From assembly GCA_030737835.1 (NCBI GenBank), contig JAUJYN010000052.1, forward strand, positions 522,016 through 586,015: a stretch of DNA of 64,000 nt, given 5' to 3'. The DNA is from Acorus gramineus (Eukaryota > Streptophyta > Magnoliopsida > Acorales > Acoraceae). The notes below the pieces were generated by a model, which did not search any database, was not told where the DNA came from, and worked only from the letters and a program-made list of their open reading frames with translations. Positions 25,919 through 36,545 of the stretch are shown piece by piece. Every line of letters starts with the position of its first letter. Position 1 is the first letter of the stretch. Both the position numbers and the translations under genes were made by a program.

Positions 25919-28900
25919 TGTTATATATGTGTCACTTTTAACCTGCTGGTAACCGTTGGAGCGTTCTGGCAGTTTTTTGTTTTTTTTCGGTTTTCGATCA
26001 GAACCGCTAAAATTTTGGACTGTTAGCTATCGTCCTGAGCTAGAGGACTCCGATTGAAAATCTAACTGCATATTATGTGTCCTGGTGCCATTCTAAGCTA
26101 CTCATGAAAATTTCATCGAATTCCGGTAACGTTTCTGAAATTTCGCAGTTCCGGGGCGTATCCGGGTTTTAAGTGAGTTGACTTTATAAGTGGGGTGAGA
26201 AAAGTTGCCTAGCACTATTCATTGTCTTCCCCAAAAGTTTTTCTCTCTCCCCCTCTCTCTTTTCAAGCATTTGAGCCCCATAGAGTCCTCAAACCCAAAA
26301 ACCTAAAGCATAGAAAGTGTAGATCGGGTCCCGATCTACACCCCGGTGCTTTCAAATCCGGATTCCGGCCTACCTAGCCCTTCCATCCGCCCTCTCTTCT
26401 CCTCAGATCCGAGCCATTTCGGAGGTGGGAGTAGATCTCGGTGTTGGAAGCCTTTTGGGAGAGGTTTCGGTGCGCGGAGAGCAACCGAACATCCTTTCTT
26501 TCCCTTGGTAAGCCCTTTTTCCTCTCTTTTTATGCTTAGATGTATGTTAGGAGGGTGGATATGAGGTTGGGTGGTGGTCGGCGGCGGTGGGTGGCCGTCG
26601 GAGGGCTGTGGGTGGTGGTCGGAGGCCTTGGGGTGACTGGTGGTAGAAAGTGGTTGCTCGGGCAGGCGAGTAGGCAGTCCCGGGCAGGGAGGCTAGCTGC
26701 CCCGGGTAGGCTGGGAGCAGGCGCACCAGTTTGCCGGGCGCGCGAGCGCGTGCGCGCGGGCGTGCGCTCGGGGGGTGCAGGGGGAGGCATGCGGGTAGGC
26801 TGGCTGGGCTGTGCGCGCTGGCAGGCCGGGCAGGCAGGCTGGGCGGCAGGCGTGCTAGGTAGGAGGTGCTCGGGCATTAGGCGAGCAGTGCCGGGCGTGC
26901 AGGCGAGCGGTGCTCCGGCCACTCGGCGATGCGCGCAGGCAGGCAGCGCGGGCAGGCTGGCAGGCGCGTGCTGCCATGCGCGCTGGGCACGTGTTGCGTG
27001 GGCGTGCGCGTGGGCACTGGGTGAGGGTCCCGGGTGCTGGGCGCTAAGCGCTGGGAGCTGGTCGCGGGTGCTGAGCGCTGGGCGCTGGGCGCCGCAGAGG
27101 AGCATGCGCGCGGGGCGTTGGGCAGAGGCGCAGGTGTGCGCGCAGTGAGGAGAGCAGTGGGTGCGTGGCTGGTGGTGCGCGCGGAGTGCGCGCGGAGCGG
27201 GGCTGGAGGTGCGCGCGGGGTGTGCGGCGGCGAGGCGCTGGGCGCGCGGGGCGTGCGGTGTGCTCGCGGGTCAGCGCGGGGCGTGCGGGGTGCGCGCGGG
27301 CTGCTGCGGCAAAGAGTAGTGGGCGCGCGGTGCCCCGGGTGGCTCGGCTGCATGTCCAGGCGGGCGGGCAGGGGCCCAACGGTGCGCCTGGGTGCGCGGG
27401 CTGAGGCGCAGCAGCGCATCCGGGGGCGGGTGGCCGTGCGGATGGTTGCCGGGGGTGCGGGAGTGTGTCGGGGTGCTCGGGCTAGCGTGCGTACGGGTCG
27501 TATGTACGTTTGCCCGAGTGTTGGGTATTTTCTTGTGTATTTTGGTATATTTTGTAGTATTTGTGGGTTTTACTCACCAAGTTACTACCCTGTCTTGCAG
27601 ATCTTGACGGACGGTCGCGCGACGACCCGACTTCCGGTGAGTGGGACAATCCAACCCAGTAGTGAGGCGTTATACGCATTTGGGCGTATACCGACCTCTC
27701 CTGGGGCACCATGGATTTATATTAACCCGTTGTAAAGTGTATTCCATGCGAGCATGATTTAAAATGTAGAATGCATGCTACCCTAGACTTTGCATGTTAG
27801 GGACTTGCACCCTTAGGATATGTGTAAGAGCCATGCATCATGTCCCCCTGTTCTCATGCTAGGAAGCCTTGGCCTATGCATGTGTCCTACTAGTTTATTT
27901 ATTAAATTAAATGCTAGTATATGTTTAATTGCATGCCTTAGATAATATTATAGGGAGGGGCCTTGCGAGGTCAACATTGAGACCCGGGTTAGGGTACTCC
28001 GTGTTCCTTGTTTGGTTGTCGGGATGTCCTGTATCGGGACCTCATGCTGCCCTCCCAAGGTTCTTGTCCCAATAATATTATATCTCTAGTTGATAATTAA
28101 TGATTTACCCCTTGTATGATTATTAGCATCTTAGTGAATATTATAGGGGAGGGGCCTTGCGAGGACAGCGGTGAGACCGGGCTAGGGTACTCCGTGTTCC
28201 TTGTTTGGTTGTCGGGGTGTCCTATATCGGGAACTCACGCTGCCCTCCCAAGTTTCTTTCCCCCAATGATATTCCAACCTTGCTATTATTGTATATGTTC
28301 CCCGCATCTTGGTTATGCGCCCTGGAGGAATTCTGAAGAATTCATGACATTAGAGTCGTTGAGATGTGTAGTCGGCGGATCCGAGTGGATCATATGCGTA
28401 TGGATAGGCTGTTCTGTTTCCCTTCGTTGGATCCGTGTAGAGACTGCCCCAGCGTGATAAGGCCGTCCCTTCCGAGGGCTCCCATCAGTAGGCGCCTCCC
28501 GATATTTGTGACGGACTGTGCTGAAGTTGTGGGTGAAGGCCAAGCGGCCTACGGAGTGGAGGAGAGACTATCGGTGGACCAAGGGTGACCAACAGCCTAG
28601 TCAGTCCCAAAATCCTATGTCACCCGTTGTAGGGTGAGGGTGAGGGTGTAGTGGGTTGGCGATGAGCGACCCACTGGATTTGTCTATGGATGATTATTAG
28701 TCCCAATATCCTGCGTCACCTGTTGAAGGGTGAGGGTGAGGGTGTGGTGGGTCGTCGTTGTAGCGACCGGCTGGGTTATGTTGTTCCTGCCACTTAGAGG
28801 CTGGATAAATAATTGAATTGTGGTCAATATTGTCTGTGATGCATGGGTTGTGCTGTTCACTGAGCGTGTGGCTCACCCCTCGCATATGTTTTTCCCCAGT

Positions 28901-29297
28901 TGCCACTGAGCCGGAGCCGGAGCAGCAGTTGGAGCCTTCCGAGGGATTCCTTCAGTAGCGGAGCAGCGCTACGTTCCGCGAGTGCCAGAGGCTATCAGCA
29001 TCCCTTCTTGGCTGTATGTATTTTATTTCCGTGCTTGGCACGCGTTTGTACATATTCAGTTGTATTTGTGTATATTGGCTCTCACAGGACAGATGATTGA
29101 GTATCGAGTCTGTAGTATGTTTATTTACAGATTCAGTCTTTTGCTTCCGCATTTGGTGTATATATCATGTCAGCCCTTTTGTTGTCTGTGTGTCATTCTG
29201 GTTGCTTGTGTATGATATATTATTGACCTCCTGTGTAGATTCTGATATTTTATATACACTTGCCGCGTCCCGGGGACGGCCGCCGTGGGGCGTGACA
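25919..29297 (+). mobile_element. Solo LTR D inside the host intron
   Basis: Starts TGTTATATATGTGTCAC and ends GGGGCGTGACA, same family and direction as C and E and the same sense as the host gene. The flanks share a 7-bp direct repeat ATTGCTA (25912-25918 and 29298-29304) instead of a clean 5 bp. It contains a TATA-like TTTATAAG near 26184, the palindrome at 26317-26341, a GC-rich core at about 26690-27480 and the exon-like island at 27595-27640. No internal coding region. Confidence 0.88.
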
Positions 29298-29592
29298 ATT
29301 GCTATCCTCTTATCACTAAGACTGCTGATAGCATGCCTCTTATGATTTAATTTTAATATATAAATCTTTGATGTTTTAAATTGGAAGGGTCTTTTACTGA
29401 TCTTAGAAGTGTTGAAGAAATTGCATTTACTTGTGCTTAGTGCTTCCAACGCCCATACACCCACTTTTTGGTAATGGATGAGTGTCAATGTTTGGAATTT
29501 GTACACGTTTTTTTTAATTGATATTGCTTAAAATCAAGGAGAAAAGTTAATCAATGTTTTCTGTTGTTTAATGGGACTTGTTTTTCTTTTAG

Positions 29593-29656
29593 AGCATCTG
29601 AAACACAAACGCATCAAATCATTGCAAGGAAAGAAAAGCAGCTGGAAACTTTATGA
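29593..29656 (+). CDS. CWC21-like gene, exon 2 up to the first stop
   Basis: Completes Arg115 and adds ASETQTHQIIARKEKQLETL before an in-frame TGA at 29654-29656. Plant relatives have an Arg codon at this place (ETLRAALG-like), so a single change of CGA or AGA to TGA explains it. The predicted spliced product is 135 residues. It keeps the whole cwf21 domain and the QTHQ..RKEKQ helix but loses the long C-terminal region. I recall yeast Cwc21 as being about this length without an RS tail, so a functional short protein is possible. Pseudogenisation is the simpler view given the later damage. Confidence 0.7.
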
Positions 29657-30848
29657 GATGCACTTTGGATTTTGAGAGTTGATGAGCCATCAGGGCTGGG
29701 GATTACAGAGGACAAGGAACCAGATAAAGTGATTGATTCAGATTCAGAAGAAATTGATGTTGAGAAACTGAGCACAGGACAAGAAAATGGTAATAAAAAA
29801 ATTCAAAGAGAACAAGAGAAAGATTGCATCGGTCAGGATGTAAGGAATAGTGAAAGAGGAGGAGGATCTAAAGACAAGAAACATACACCAAAGGACCTAA
29901 GCAAGCATGCAAGTGTAAAGGATGAAGGGAAGAGGACTGAATTCCTTGATAAGCAAGACAATAGAAGGAAAGGTCATGGAAAGAGGAGTGGGCGCAAATC
30001 TGAATCTGATGATTCTGATTTCCGTGGCAGCAAGAAAAGCCGTTCAAAACCCTCTGAAAAGATGATGAAGGGTGGCAGAAAACATTACGATGGTGAAGAT
30101 TCAGATACTGACAGTACTGATTCTGTGGGGAAAACTAACAAGCACCAGAGACATAGTTCTGATGATAGTTCTGATTCATATATGACACTGCACTACAAAA
30201 AGTCCAATGGGAAGCAGAGAAGCAGAAAAGCCCAGAATTCTGACGGTTCTGAGAATGAATATGATGCACATGTGGGCAGTAAATCTAGAAGGAAGGAAAG
30301 GGAGAAACCTGGAATTAAAAAACAAAAAAGGCATGAGTCGGATGACTCTGATAGTAACAGAAAACATGGTAGAAGTTGCAAAAAAAGCGAACAGAAAGTT
30401 CATGATTTTGATGGATCAGGGAAAAATGTGGCGAAGGTTGGTAGAAGCAAAAAACATATGGTGTGGCATGATTCTGATGAGGAAGCCAGTGATATTAAAA
30501 ATTGCTTGAAAAGGAGAACTTGGAGGCATGCTAAATCCAAAATGCTGACAGATCCAAGTGATGGTAGCAGTAGCAGGAGTGATAGTTCAGATGATAGCAG
30601 CAGCGAAGCCCAGTCTGGCGGCAGCATTGACTAGAGGCATGAGCTAATATCTGGGAGAAAGGTGGGTGAGGACAGGAGGGAGAACGAAAGCTACATGGAG
30701 GCTGGAAAGAAACAACATGGATCTGCTTTGGAGCTAGGGCATGCTAAAAAAACAGGTGAAAGAGCTGATGCTAGGAAAGAGAGAGCAGTGATCAATTCTG
30801 TGATGACAGTATAGGCAGAGAGACATCAGATGGAATGAGAAGGATACG
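29657..30848 (+). pseudogene. Decayed C-terminal region of the CWC21-like gene, left part
   Basis: Same frame as exon 2 after the TGA and open for about 325 codons to a TAG at 30632-30634. The composition is typical of the C-terminal part of plant SRRM2-like proteins: charged, with many Ser-Asp clusters (SDDSD, DSDTDSTDSVG, SDGSSSRSDSSDDSSS) and Lys/Arg blocks. Beyond the TAG the coding character continues (RHELISGRKVGEDRRENESY) and then changes frame near 30790. Solo LTR E breaks the exon at 30848. The long open stretch suggests that the disabling changes are recent. Confidence 0.75.
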
Positions 30849-33800
30849 TGTTATATATGTGTCATTTTTAGCCTTCTGGTAACCATTGGAGCATTCTGGC
30901 AGTTTTGAGTTTTGAGTTTTTCGATCGGAACCGCTAAAATTTTGGACTGTTAGCTATCGTCCTATGTTTGGGGACTCCGATTGAAAATCTAACTGCATAT
31001 TATGTGTCCTGGTGCCATTCTAAGCCACTCACGAAATTTTCATCGAATTCCGGTAACGTTTCCGAAATTTCACAGTTCCGGGGCGTATCCGGGTTTTGAC
31101 CGAGCGAGAAGTCATTGGGAGAGTTGACTCGGTCAAAGTGGGCCCATGACTTGGTCAACCCTTTTTTTTTTTTGTGTGGTTGGGTTGACCCAAGTCAAAT
31201 CCCACTTAAAACCTCTCTTAGCCCTAATTAAGCTTGGTTAACCCTAATCTAAGTGAGGGATTATTTAAGTGAGAGCTAAAAGTCTTCCCCCACTATTCAT
31301 CTTCTTCCCCAACTCATTTTCTCTCTCCCCCTCTCTCTTTTTCTTGGATTTGAGCCACCTAGAGTGCTTGAAGCTTAAAATTCAAAGCATAGAAAGGTTA
31401 GATCCCATCCCAATCTATCCCCCGGTGTTCTCGGATTCGAGTTCCGACGAGTTTGACCCCCTCTAACCCCCTCTTTTCTCCCCTGTTTTCAGCCCCTTCG
31501 AAGGTAGGAAGAGGTCTTGGTGGTGGAGATCCTTGGGGAGGTGTTTCGGTGCGCGAAGAGCTCCCGATCCCCTTCTCTTCCTCTCCTTTCTTTGGGTAAG
31601 GTCTCTTTCCCTCTTTTCCATGTTTAGATGCATGTTAGGAGGGTGGGGTTGAGTGAGGAGGGCGGCTGGTGGCTGTCGGTGGTGGTTGGGGGCTGTCGGA
31701 GGCCACGGGTGGCCGGTGAGTGGACGAGAGGTGCTCGGACAGGGTGGTTGACTGTCTCGGGCAGGATGGCAGCACAGGCAGCGCAGCAGGTGTGCAGTGG
31801 CAGGGCGCGCGCGCGCGTGCGCGCGGACGTGCGCGCGGGCGTGCGCTCGGGTGGCGCAGGCGCGGGTGTGCTGGGCGCGGGTGCTGGGCGCCGGGTGTGC
31901 TGGGCGTGGGTGCTGGGCGCTGGGCACCGTGCGGAAGCGTGCGCGCGGAGCGCTGCGCAGAGGCGCAGGCGTGCTGTGCGCGCGCGGCGGGGAGAGCAGT
32001 CGGTGCGAGCGGGCAGGTGCGCGTGCGGGGCGCTGCGCTGGGGCGCAGTGCGCGCGGGTGCACCCGGGGCTGGTCGAGTGGGTGATGCGCGTGGTGGTGC
32101 GCGCGGAGTGCGCGCGGGGCGAGGCGCTGGGCGCGGGGCGTGCGGTGTGCGCGCGGGCTGCTGCGCTGGGGCGCAGCGAGCGCGCGGTGCACCCGGGGAG
32201 CTTGGCGGCGTGTCCTGGCGTGCGGGCAGGGGATCGGCAGGGCGCCTAGGTGCTCGGGCTGGGGCGCGGCGGTGCATCCGGGGGCGGGTGGCCGTGCGGG
32301 TGGTTGCCGGGGGTGCGGGAGTGAGTCGGGGTGCTCGGGCTAGCGTGCGTACGGGCCGTATGTACGTTTGCCCGAGTGTTGAGTATTTTTAGTGTATTTT
32401 TGGTGTATTTGTGGATTTTACTCACCAAGTTGATACCCTGTCTTGCAGATCTTGACGGACGGTCGCGCGACGACCCGATTACCAGTGAGTGGGACAATCC
32501 AACCCAGTTGGGAGGCGCTATATGCACTTGGGCGTATACCGTCCTCCCCTGGGGCACCATAGACTAATATTAACCTGTTTAATATGTAATCCATGCGAGG
32601 ATGATTGATATGTAGTATGCATGTTACCCTAGACTGAGTATGTTAAGGACTTGCACCCTTAGGTTGTGTAAGAGCCATGCATCTTGTCACCTTGTTATCA
32701 TGCTAGGAAAGCCTCGGCCTTTGTATGCGTCCTATTAGTTTAATTTGTTAAATTAAATGCAACTTGTAATATTATAGCATGCCTTAGGGAATATTAAGGG
32801 GCCTTGCGAGGTCAACATTGAGACCCGGGCTAGGGTGCTCCGTGTTCCTTGTTTGGTTATCGGGATGTCCTATATCGGGACCTCATGGTGCCCTCCCAAG
32901 GTTTCTTTTCCCGTCTATATTAATGCATGTTCCCCGCATCTTGGTTATGCGCCCTGGAGGAATTCTGATGAATTCAAGACACTAGAGTTGTAGAGATGTG
33001 TTGTCAGCGGATCCGAGTGGATCATATGCGTATGGGTAGGCTGTTTCTCTTCCCTTCGTTGGATCCGTGTAGGGACTCCTCAGCGTTAGACAGGCTGTCC
33101 TGACAGAGGGCTCCCATCAGTAGGCACCTCCTGATTTTGGACTCGGACTGTGCTGAATGTGGGAGTAGACCAGGCGAGCTACGGTGTGGAGGAGAGGCTA
33201 TCGGTGGACCAAGGGTGATTAACAGCCTAGTCAGTCCCAATATCCTATGTCACCTGTTGAGGGGTGAGGGTGAGGGTGTATGGATGTGTTTGGATGATTA
33301 TCAGTCCCAATATCCTATGTCACCTATTGAGGGGTGAGGGTGAGGGTGTATGGATGTGTATGGATGGTTATCAGTCCCAATATCCTATGTCACCTATTGA
33401 GGGGTGAGGGTGAGGGTGTGGTGGTTCGGCGATGTATGAACCACTGGATTTATGTTGTTATGCCACTTTGAGGCTGGTTGTTGATTAATTGTGGTTAATA
33501 TAGCTGTGATGCATGGGTTGTGCTGTTCACTGAGCGTGTGGCTCACCCCTCGCATAATTGTTTTCTCCAGTGATTACTGAGGCGGATCTGAAGGAGGAGC
33601 TCCCTGAGCGACTGCACCAGTAGCGGAGTAGCGCTACGTCCCGCGAGTTTTTGAGGCCATCAGCATCCTTTTGATTGTATGTATATATTTCCGTGCTTGG
33701 GCACCCAGTTGTGTATTATTTGGATGTATGTGTGTATATTGGCTCTCACAGGACATTTGATTTGTATCGAGTCTGTAGTATGTTTTTAGATTACAGACTC

Positions 33801-33966
33801 AGTCTTTTAGCTTCCGCTATCTGTGTATATATCATGTCAGCCCTGCTTTGTAGTTTTTGTTGTCATTTTATTTGTTGTTTAGAGTGATTTATTGATTCCC
33901 TGTATAGTTGCTGATATCATTTATACACTTGCCGCGACCCGGGGACGGCCACCCTGGGGCGTGACA
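30849..33966 (+). mobile_element. Solo LTR E inserted in exon 2 of the CWC21-like gene
   Basis: Starts TGTTATATATGTGTCA and ends GGGGCGTGACA, with an exact 5-bp target duplication ATACG (30844-30848 and 33967-33971). It belongs to the B/E subgroup and runs in the same sense as the host gene. Six W-box cores lie in 31096-31198, with a TATA-like TTATTTAAG near 31261. The GC-rich core is about 31790-32340, and the exon-like island is near 32445-32490. Three GGGGTGAGGGTGAGGGTG blocks lie around 33260-33420. No internal coding region. Confidence 0.92.
31096..31198 (+). promoter_or_regulatory. W-box cluster in the promoter part of LTR E
   Basis: Six TTGAC-type cores in 103 bases: TTGACC 31096, TTGACT 31124, GGTCAA 31131, GGTCAA 31153, TTGACC 31185 and AGTCAA 31193. 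They lie just upstream of the TATA-like box. W-boxes bind WRKY factors in plants. LTRs A and B keep most of the cluster, while C and D have lost this segment. Confidence 0.55.
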
Positions 33967-34573
33967 ATACGTGCATTTGACTCAAAGCAGGACATGAAGG
34001 ACACAGACTGCGAAAGGAATGAGGTCAAAGCAAAAGCTTGATGAAGATGATTGCCATGATATTCAAGAGAAGTTGTCAAGAAAATTGGATGTAACTGAGG
34101 AGGAGAGAGGAAGGATAGGAGAGGACCGGGTTGAACGTGATTCTTATTGTAGGGATTATCGTAGCAGAAGAGATCGGAAGAGAGAAGAGGGTCAAGCAGA
34201 AATAGAGAGGGGGAGGATTGGAGATTACCCTAGTGGACGTGGGGATTTCAGCAGGAGGGAGGACAGGTAGGACTATTATAGGAGTTCAAGCAAGGTGGGT
34301 GAATTCAATGAGGAAGATCATGATGGAAGCAAAAGCCATGTTGTCACTAGGGATTACAAAAGCAGGTCACCGCAGGGGAGGGAGGAATATGATGGGGTAG
34401 AAGAAATCAGAAATAAAGACCACTATAACATTGAAGAGCGTGATAGTAGAGGCCAGTTTAAGGAAGCTGATAGGGATGATGGTGTCAAGAGGAGAAGATA
34501 TGATGAGTTGTGTGCAAGGGCTGACAGGGACTACCATGACCGCAAGGGTGGAGACCGGCACAGGAGGGAGTGA
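33967..34573 (+). pseudogene. Decayed C-terminal region of the CWC21-like gene, right part
   Basis: Continues the charged coding character beyond LTR E. From 34019 one frame reads RSKQKLDEDDCHDIQEKLSR, then Arg/Asp/Glu-rich RS-like sequence, with a TAG at 34268-34270, and resumes as GEFNEEDHDGSKSHVVTRDY to RKGGDRHRRE and a final TGA at 34571-34573. This is probably the original end of the gene. The segment before 34041 reads in another frame, so at least one frame change lies here. With the two stops in the left part, this segment makes three nonsense codons and two or more frame changes in all. Confidence 0.7.
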
Positions 34574-36039
34574 GAAGTGAAGGTTTTTGATCAAATCTGG
34601 GTTTGGGTGCACTTCTCTATAATATGTTGTTTGAGAATTTTCAAAACTACCTCGTTGATGTATCTGCATTGTGTTGACCTTTTGATTTCTTGGGGCGTTG
34701 TCTTTCATGGGCAACTACCATACTTTCTTTGCTATATATTATATTTGGATTTTACCTGTGACATTTGAATGTTCTACAGCATTCTCTATCACTCATGAAA
34801 CTTGTTTTCTCCGCCACCTATTTACATTGAAGAATTAGCATATTCCCTTGTGGAGGAATAATATAGGTTATCATTTGTCTATCAGCTAGAAGGCTGTCAA
34901 GTAGAAGTTATTACTAGGCAGGATGCATTAGAGTTCTCTGCTTCCTACTTGAGCTCTTCCTGAATCCAAGATTGATGGATCTTTAGTAATGGAATTACTT
35001 GTTTCTTTGATCGGCCTGTGTGCGTGCATCTGTACTTGAATTACCACTTTTGTGGGTTTGTGCTGTTGTGCTTGAAGGATTAGTTGTTCATTATCTTTCA
35101 AATATCTGCACATTGAGCTCAACAAATGATCGTGGTAGCATGAAGACTGCATAAGCCCTTTAAGTGGTCCACATTCTAATCTCCAATGCATGTATGCAGG
35201 ATTCAATGAAACCTGCAGCTCAATTTACATTCCGGGTTGATTTAATGTCATAATTTCATTTCATCCTGTGCTGTATCCAAGCTTCATATGTGAATCTGTG
35301 ACAGAAAAAAAATTGGCTAGAAAATTCATGGTTGAGGCATTTTATATTACAGGGACTGAAAAAAAAAATCCCATTTCACAAATTAATGGTATTCAAATTG
35401 ATGTCTGGCACAAAGATTAATAATTAAATAGGCATTTAAAGTTGGATACTGAAAAATAAATATGAAAAAGGGAGGGATTGATAACTAAATAACATAGTTT
35501 ACATAGACGTAAAAATTAAAGAAAAATTTTTATTACAGGTTTCTCAGTATACTGTTGTATTAATTTTAAGTCCCTGCAACTTTTCCATTTAACAATAGGT
35601 TCCGAGGTATTAATCATTATCATGTGTGGGTTCTTGTCACAATGGGAGGGGTAACCGCCATTAAGTTTTCCTATTTTACCCTATTCAAACAGTATACTAT
35701 TATGTAATGTATGTACAATGTTAATCAACTACAGATATAACTATTTTGTGTATATTGTTACATTCTGTGTACATTGTTATCATTCTGTGTATACTATTAT
35801 ATGTGTATCTGTACACTGTTAGTAATTTATGTGCAATAATGTGAGCCGTCAGAGAGTAAAAAAGGAGGAGAGGCAATGGAAAGGTGTGGGAGAGAGGGAG
35901 GGCTAGCGTATGTTAGAGTTGATGGAAGAGACACGGAAAAAAAAAACGAATAGATGGAAGAATCTAGATATAAGTAGAAAAGTTACTTAAAATTAATATG
36001 AGGATATGATGAGAGATCTGTAATTAATTTTTTTAGAAT
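34574..36039. other. 3' flank of the CWC21-like gene, no gene seen
   Basis: The first few hundred bases may be the former 3' untranslated region. The rest is AT-rich, with near-repeats of TGTGTACATTGTTA around 35710-35820. No coding region, RNA gene or element with clear ends was recognised. Confidence 0.4.
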
Positions 36040-36545
36040 TTATTTTATAATTCAAATTTGAAACTGTAACAACCTAATCTATAACCTGTTTGAGTTGCAC
36101 CCTTAACCCAAAAAAAAAAAAAAAAAAAAAAAGGTGCACAATTCAACCCACATGGTCGGTCACGTAAAAACACTGGTAAATAATATACATATAGTAGAAA
36201 TAGAAAAGAAAAGAAACAAAAAAAATTGATAATAAATATGTATGAGCGGACCGGGAATGGTTGAAATAAAAGTATGGAAAATCAAATATTTCTATTGACC
36301 AGGGGATTGAATGATAAGCCCAAGTTTCTGTTTGGGTAGATTTAACATTTTAAATAAAGGAACATGTTATTGGGTTTTTGGAAATAAAAACAATATTTTA
36401 AAATACCAATTTATATTTTGTTAAATGTTACTCATAAACTTTTAATTTTCAAAAGTAACCACCAATCACTTTTTAAGCAAAAATTAAGTTTCTAATTTTT
36501 CAATGCTATTATCAAAATTATTTGATAGCATAGAAAATGTATAAC
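36040..36545 (+). repeat. Large AT-rich repeat, tail copy T2
   Basis: The short, mostly uninterrupted version of T1, with an A-run at about 36110-36132. It shows the unoccupied target of the hAT-like insertion found in T1 (GGGGATTGAAT followed by GATAAGCCC). It is followed directly by head copy H2, whereas in the first locus the head comes before the tail. Confidence 0.65.

Larger units (their letters stand above)
20416..29592 (+). other. 9.2-kb intron of the CWC21-like gene
   Basis: Begins GTATCA and ends TTTTTCTTTTAG after a pyrimidine-rich stretch. The codon split AG-A is restored across it. Most of its length is mobile DNA: a 3.2-kb foldback (20608-23834), solo LTR F (24007-24559) and solo LTR D (25919-29297). 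The original intron seems to be the remaining roughly 2 kb. Confidence 0.8.

Noticed and set aside
27034-27735. Open frames of 150-230 residues in LTR D, with similar ones at 17709-18614 and 31624-32392
   Set aside because: Composition artefacts of the LTR cores. Not conserved between copies.
29654-29656. Programmed read-through of the TGA in exon 2
   Set aside because: Later stops and frame changes in the same exon make simple loss of the C-terminal part more likely than recoding.
33258-33420. GGGTGAGGGTGAGGGTG blocks as a telomere-like array
   Set aside because: The unit is not the plant TTTAGGG repeat, and the blocks are a constant part of the LTR family.
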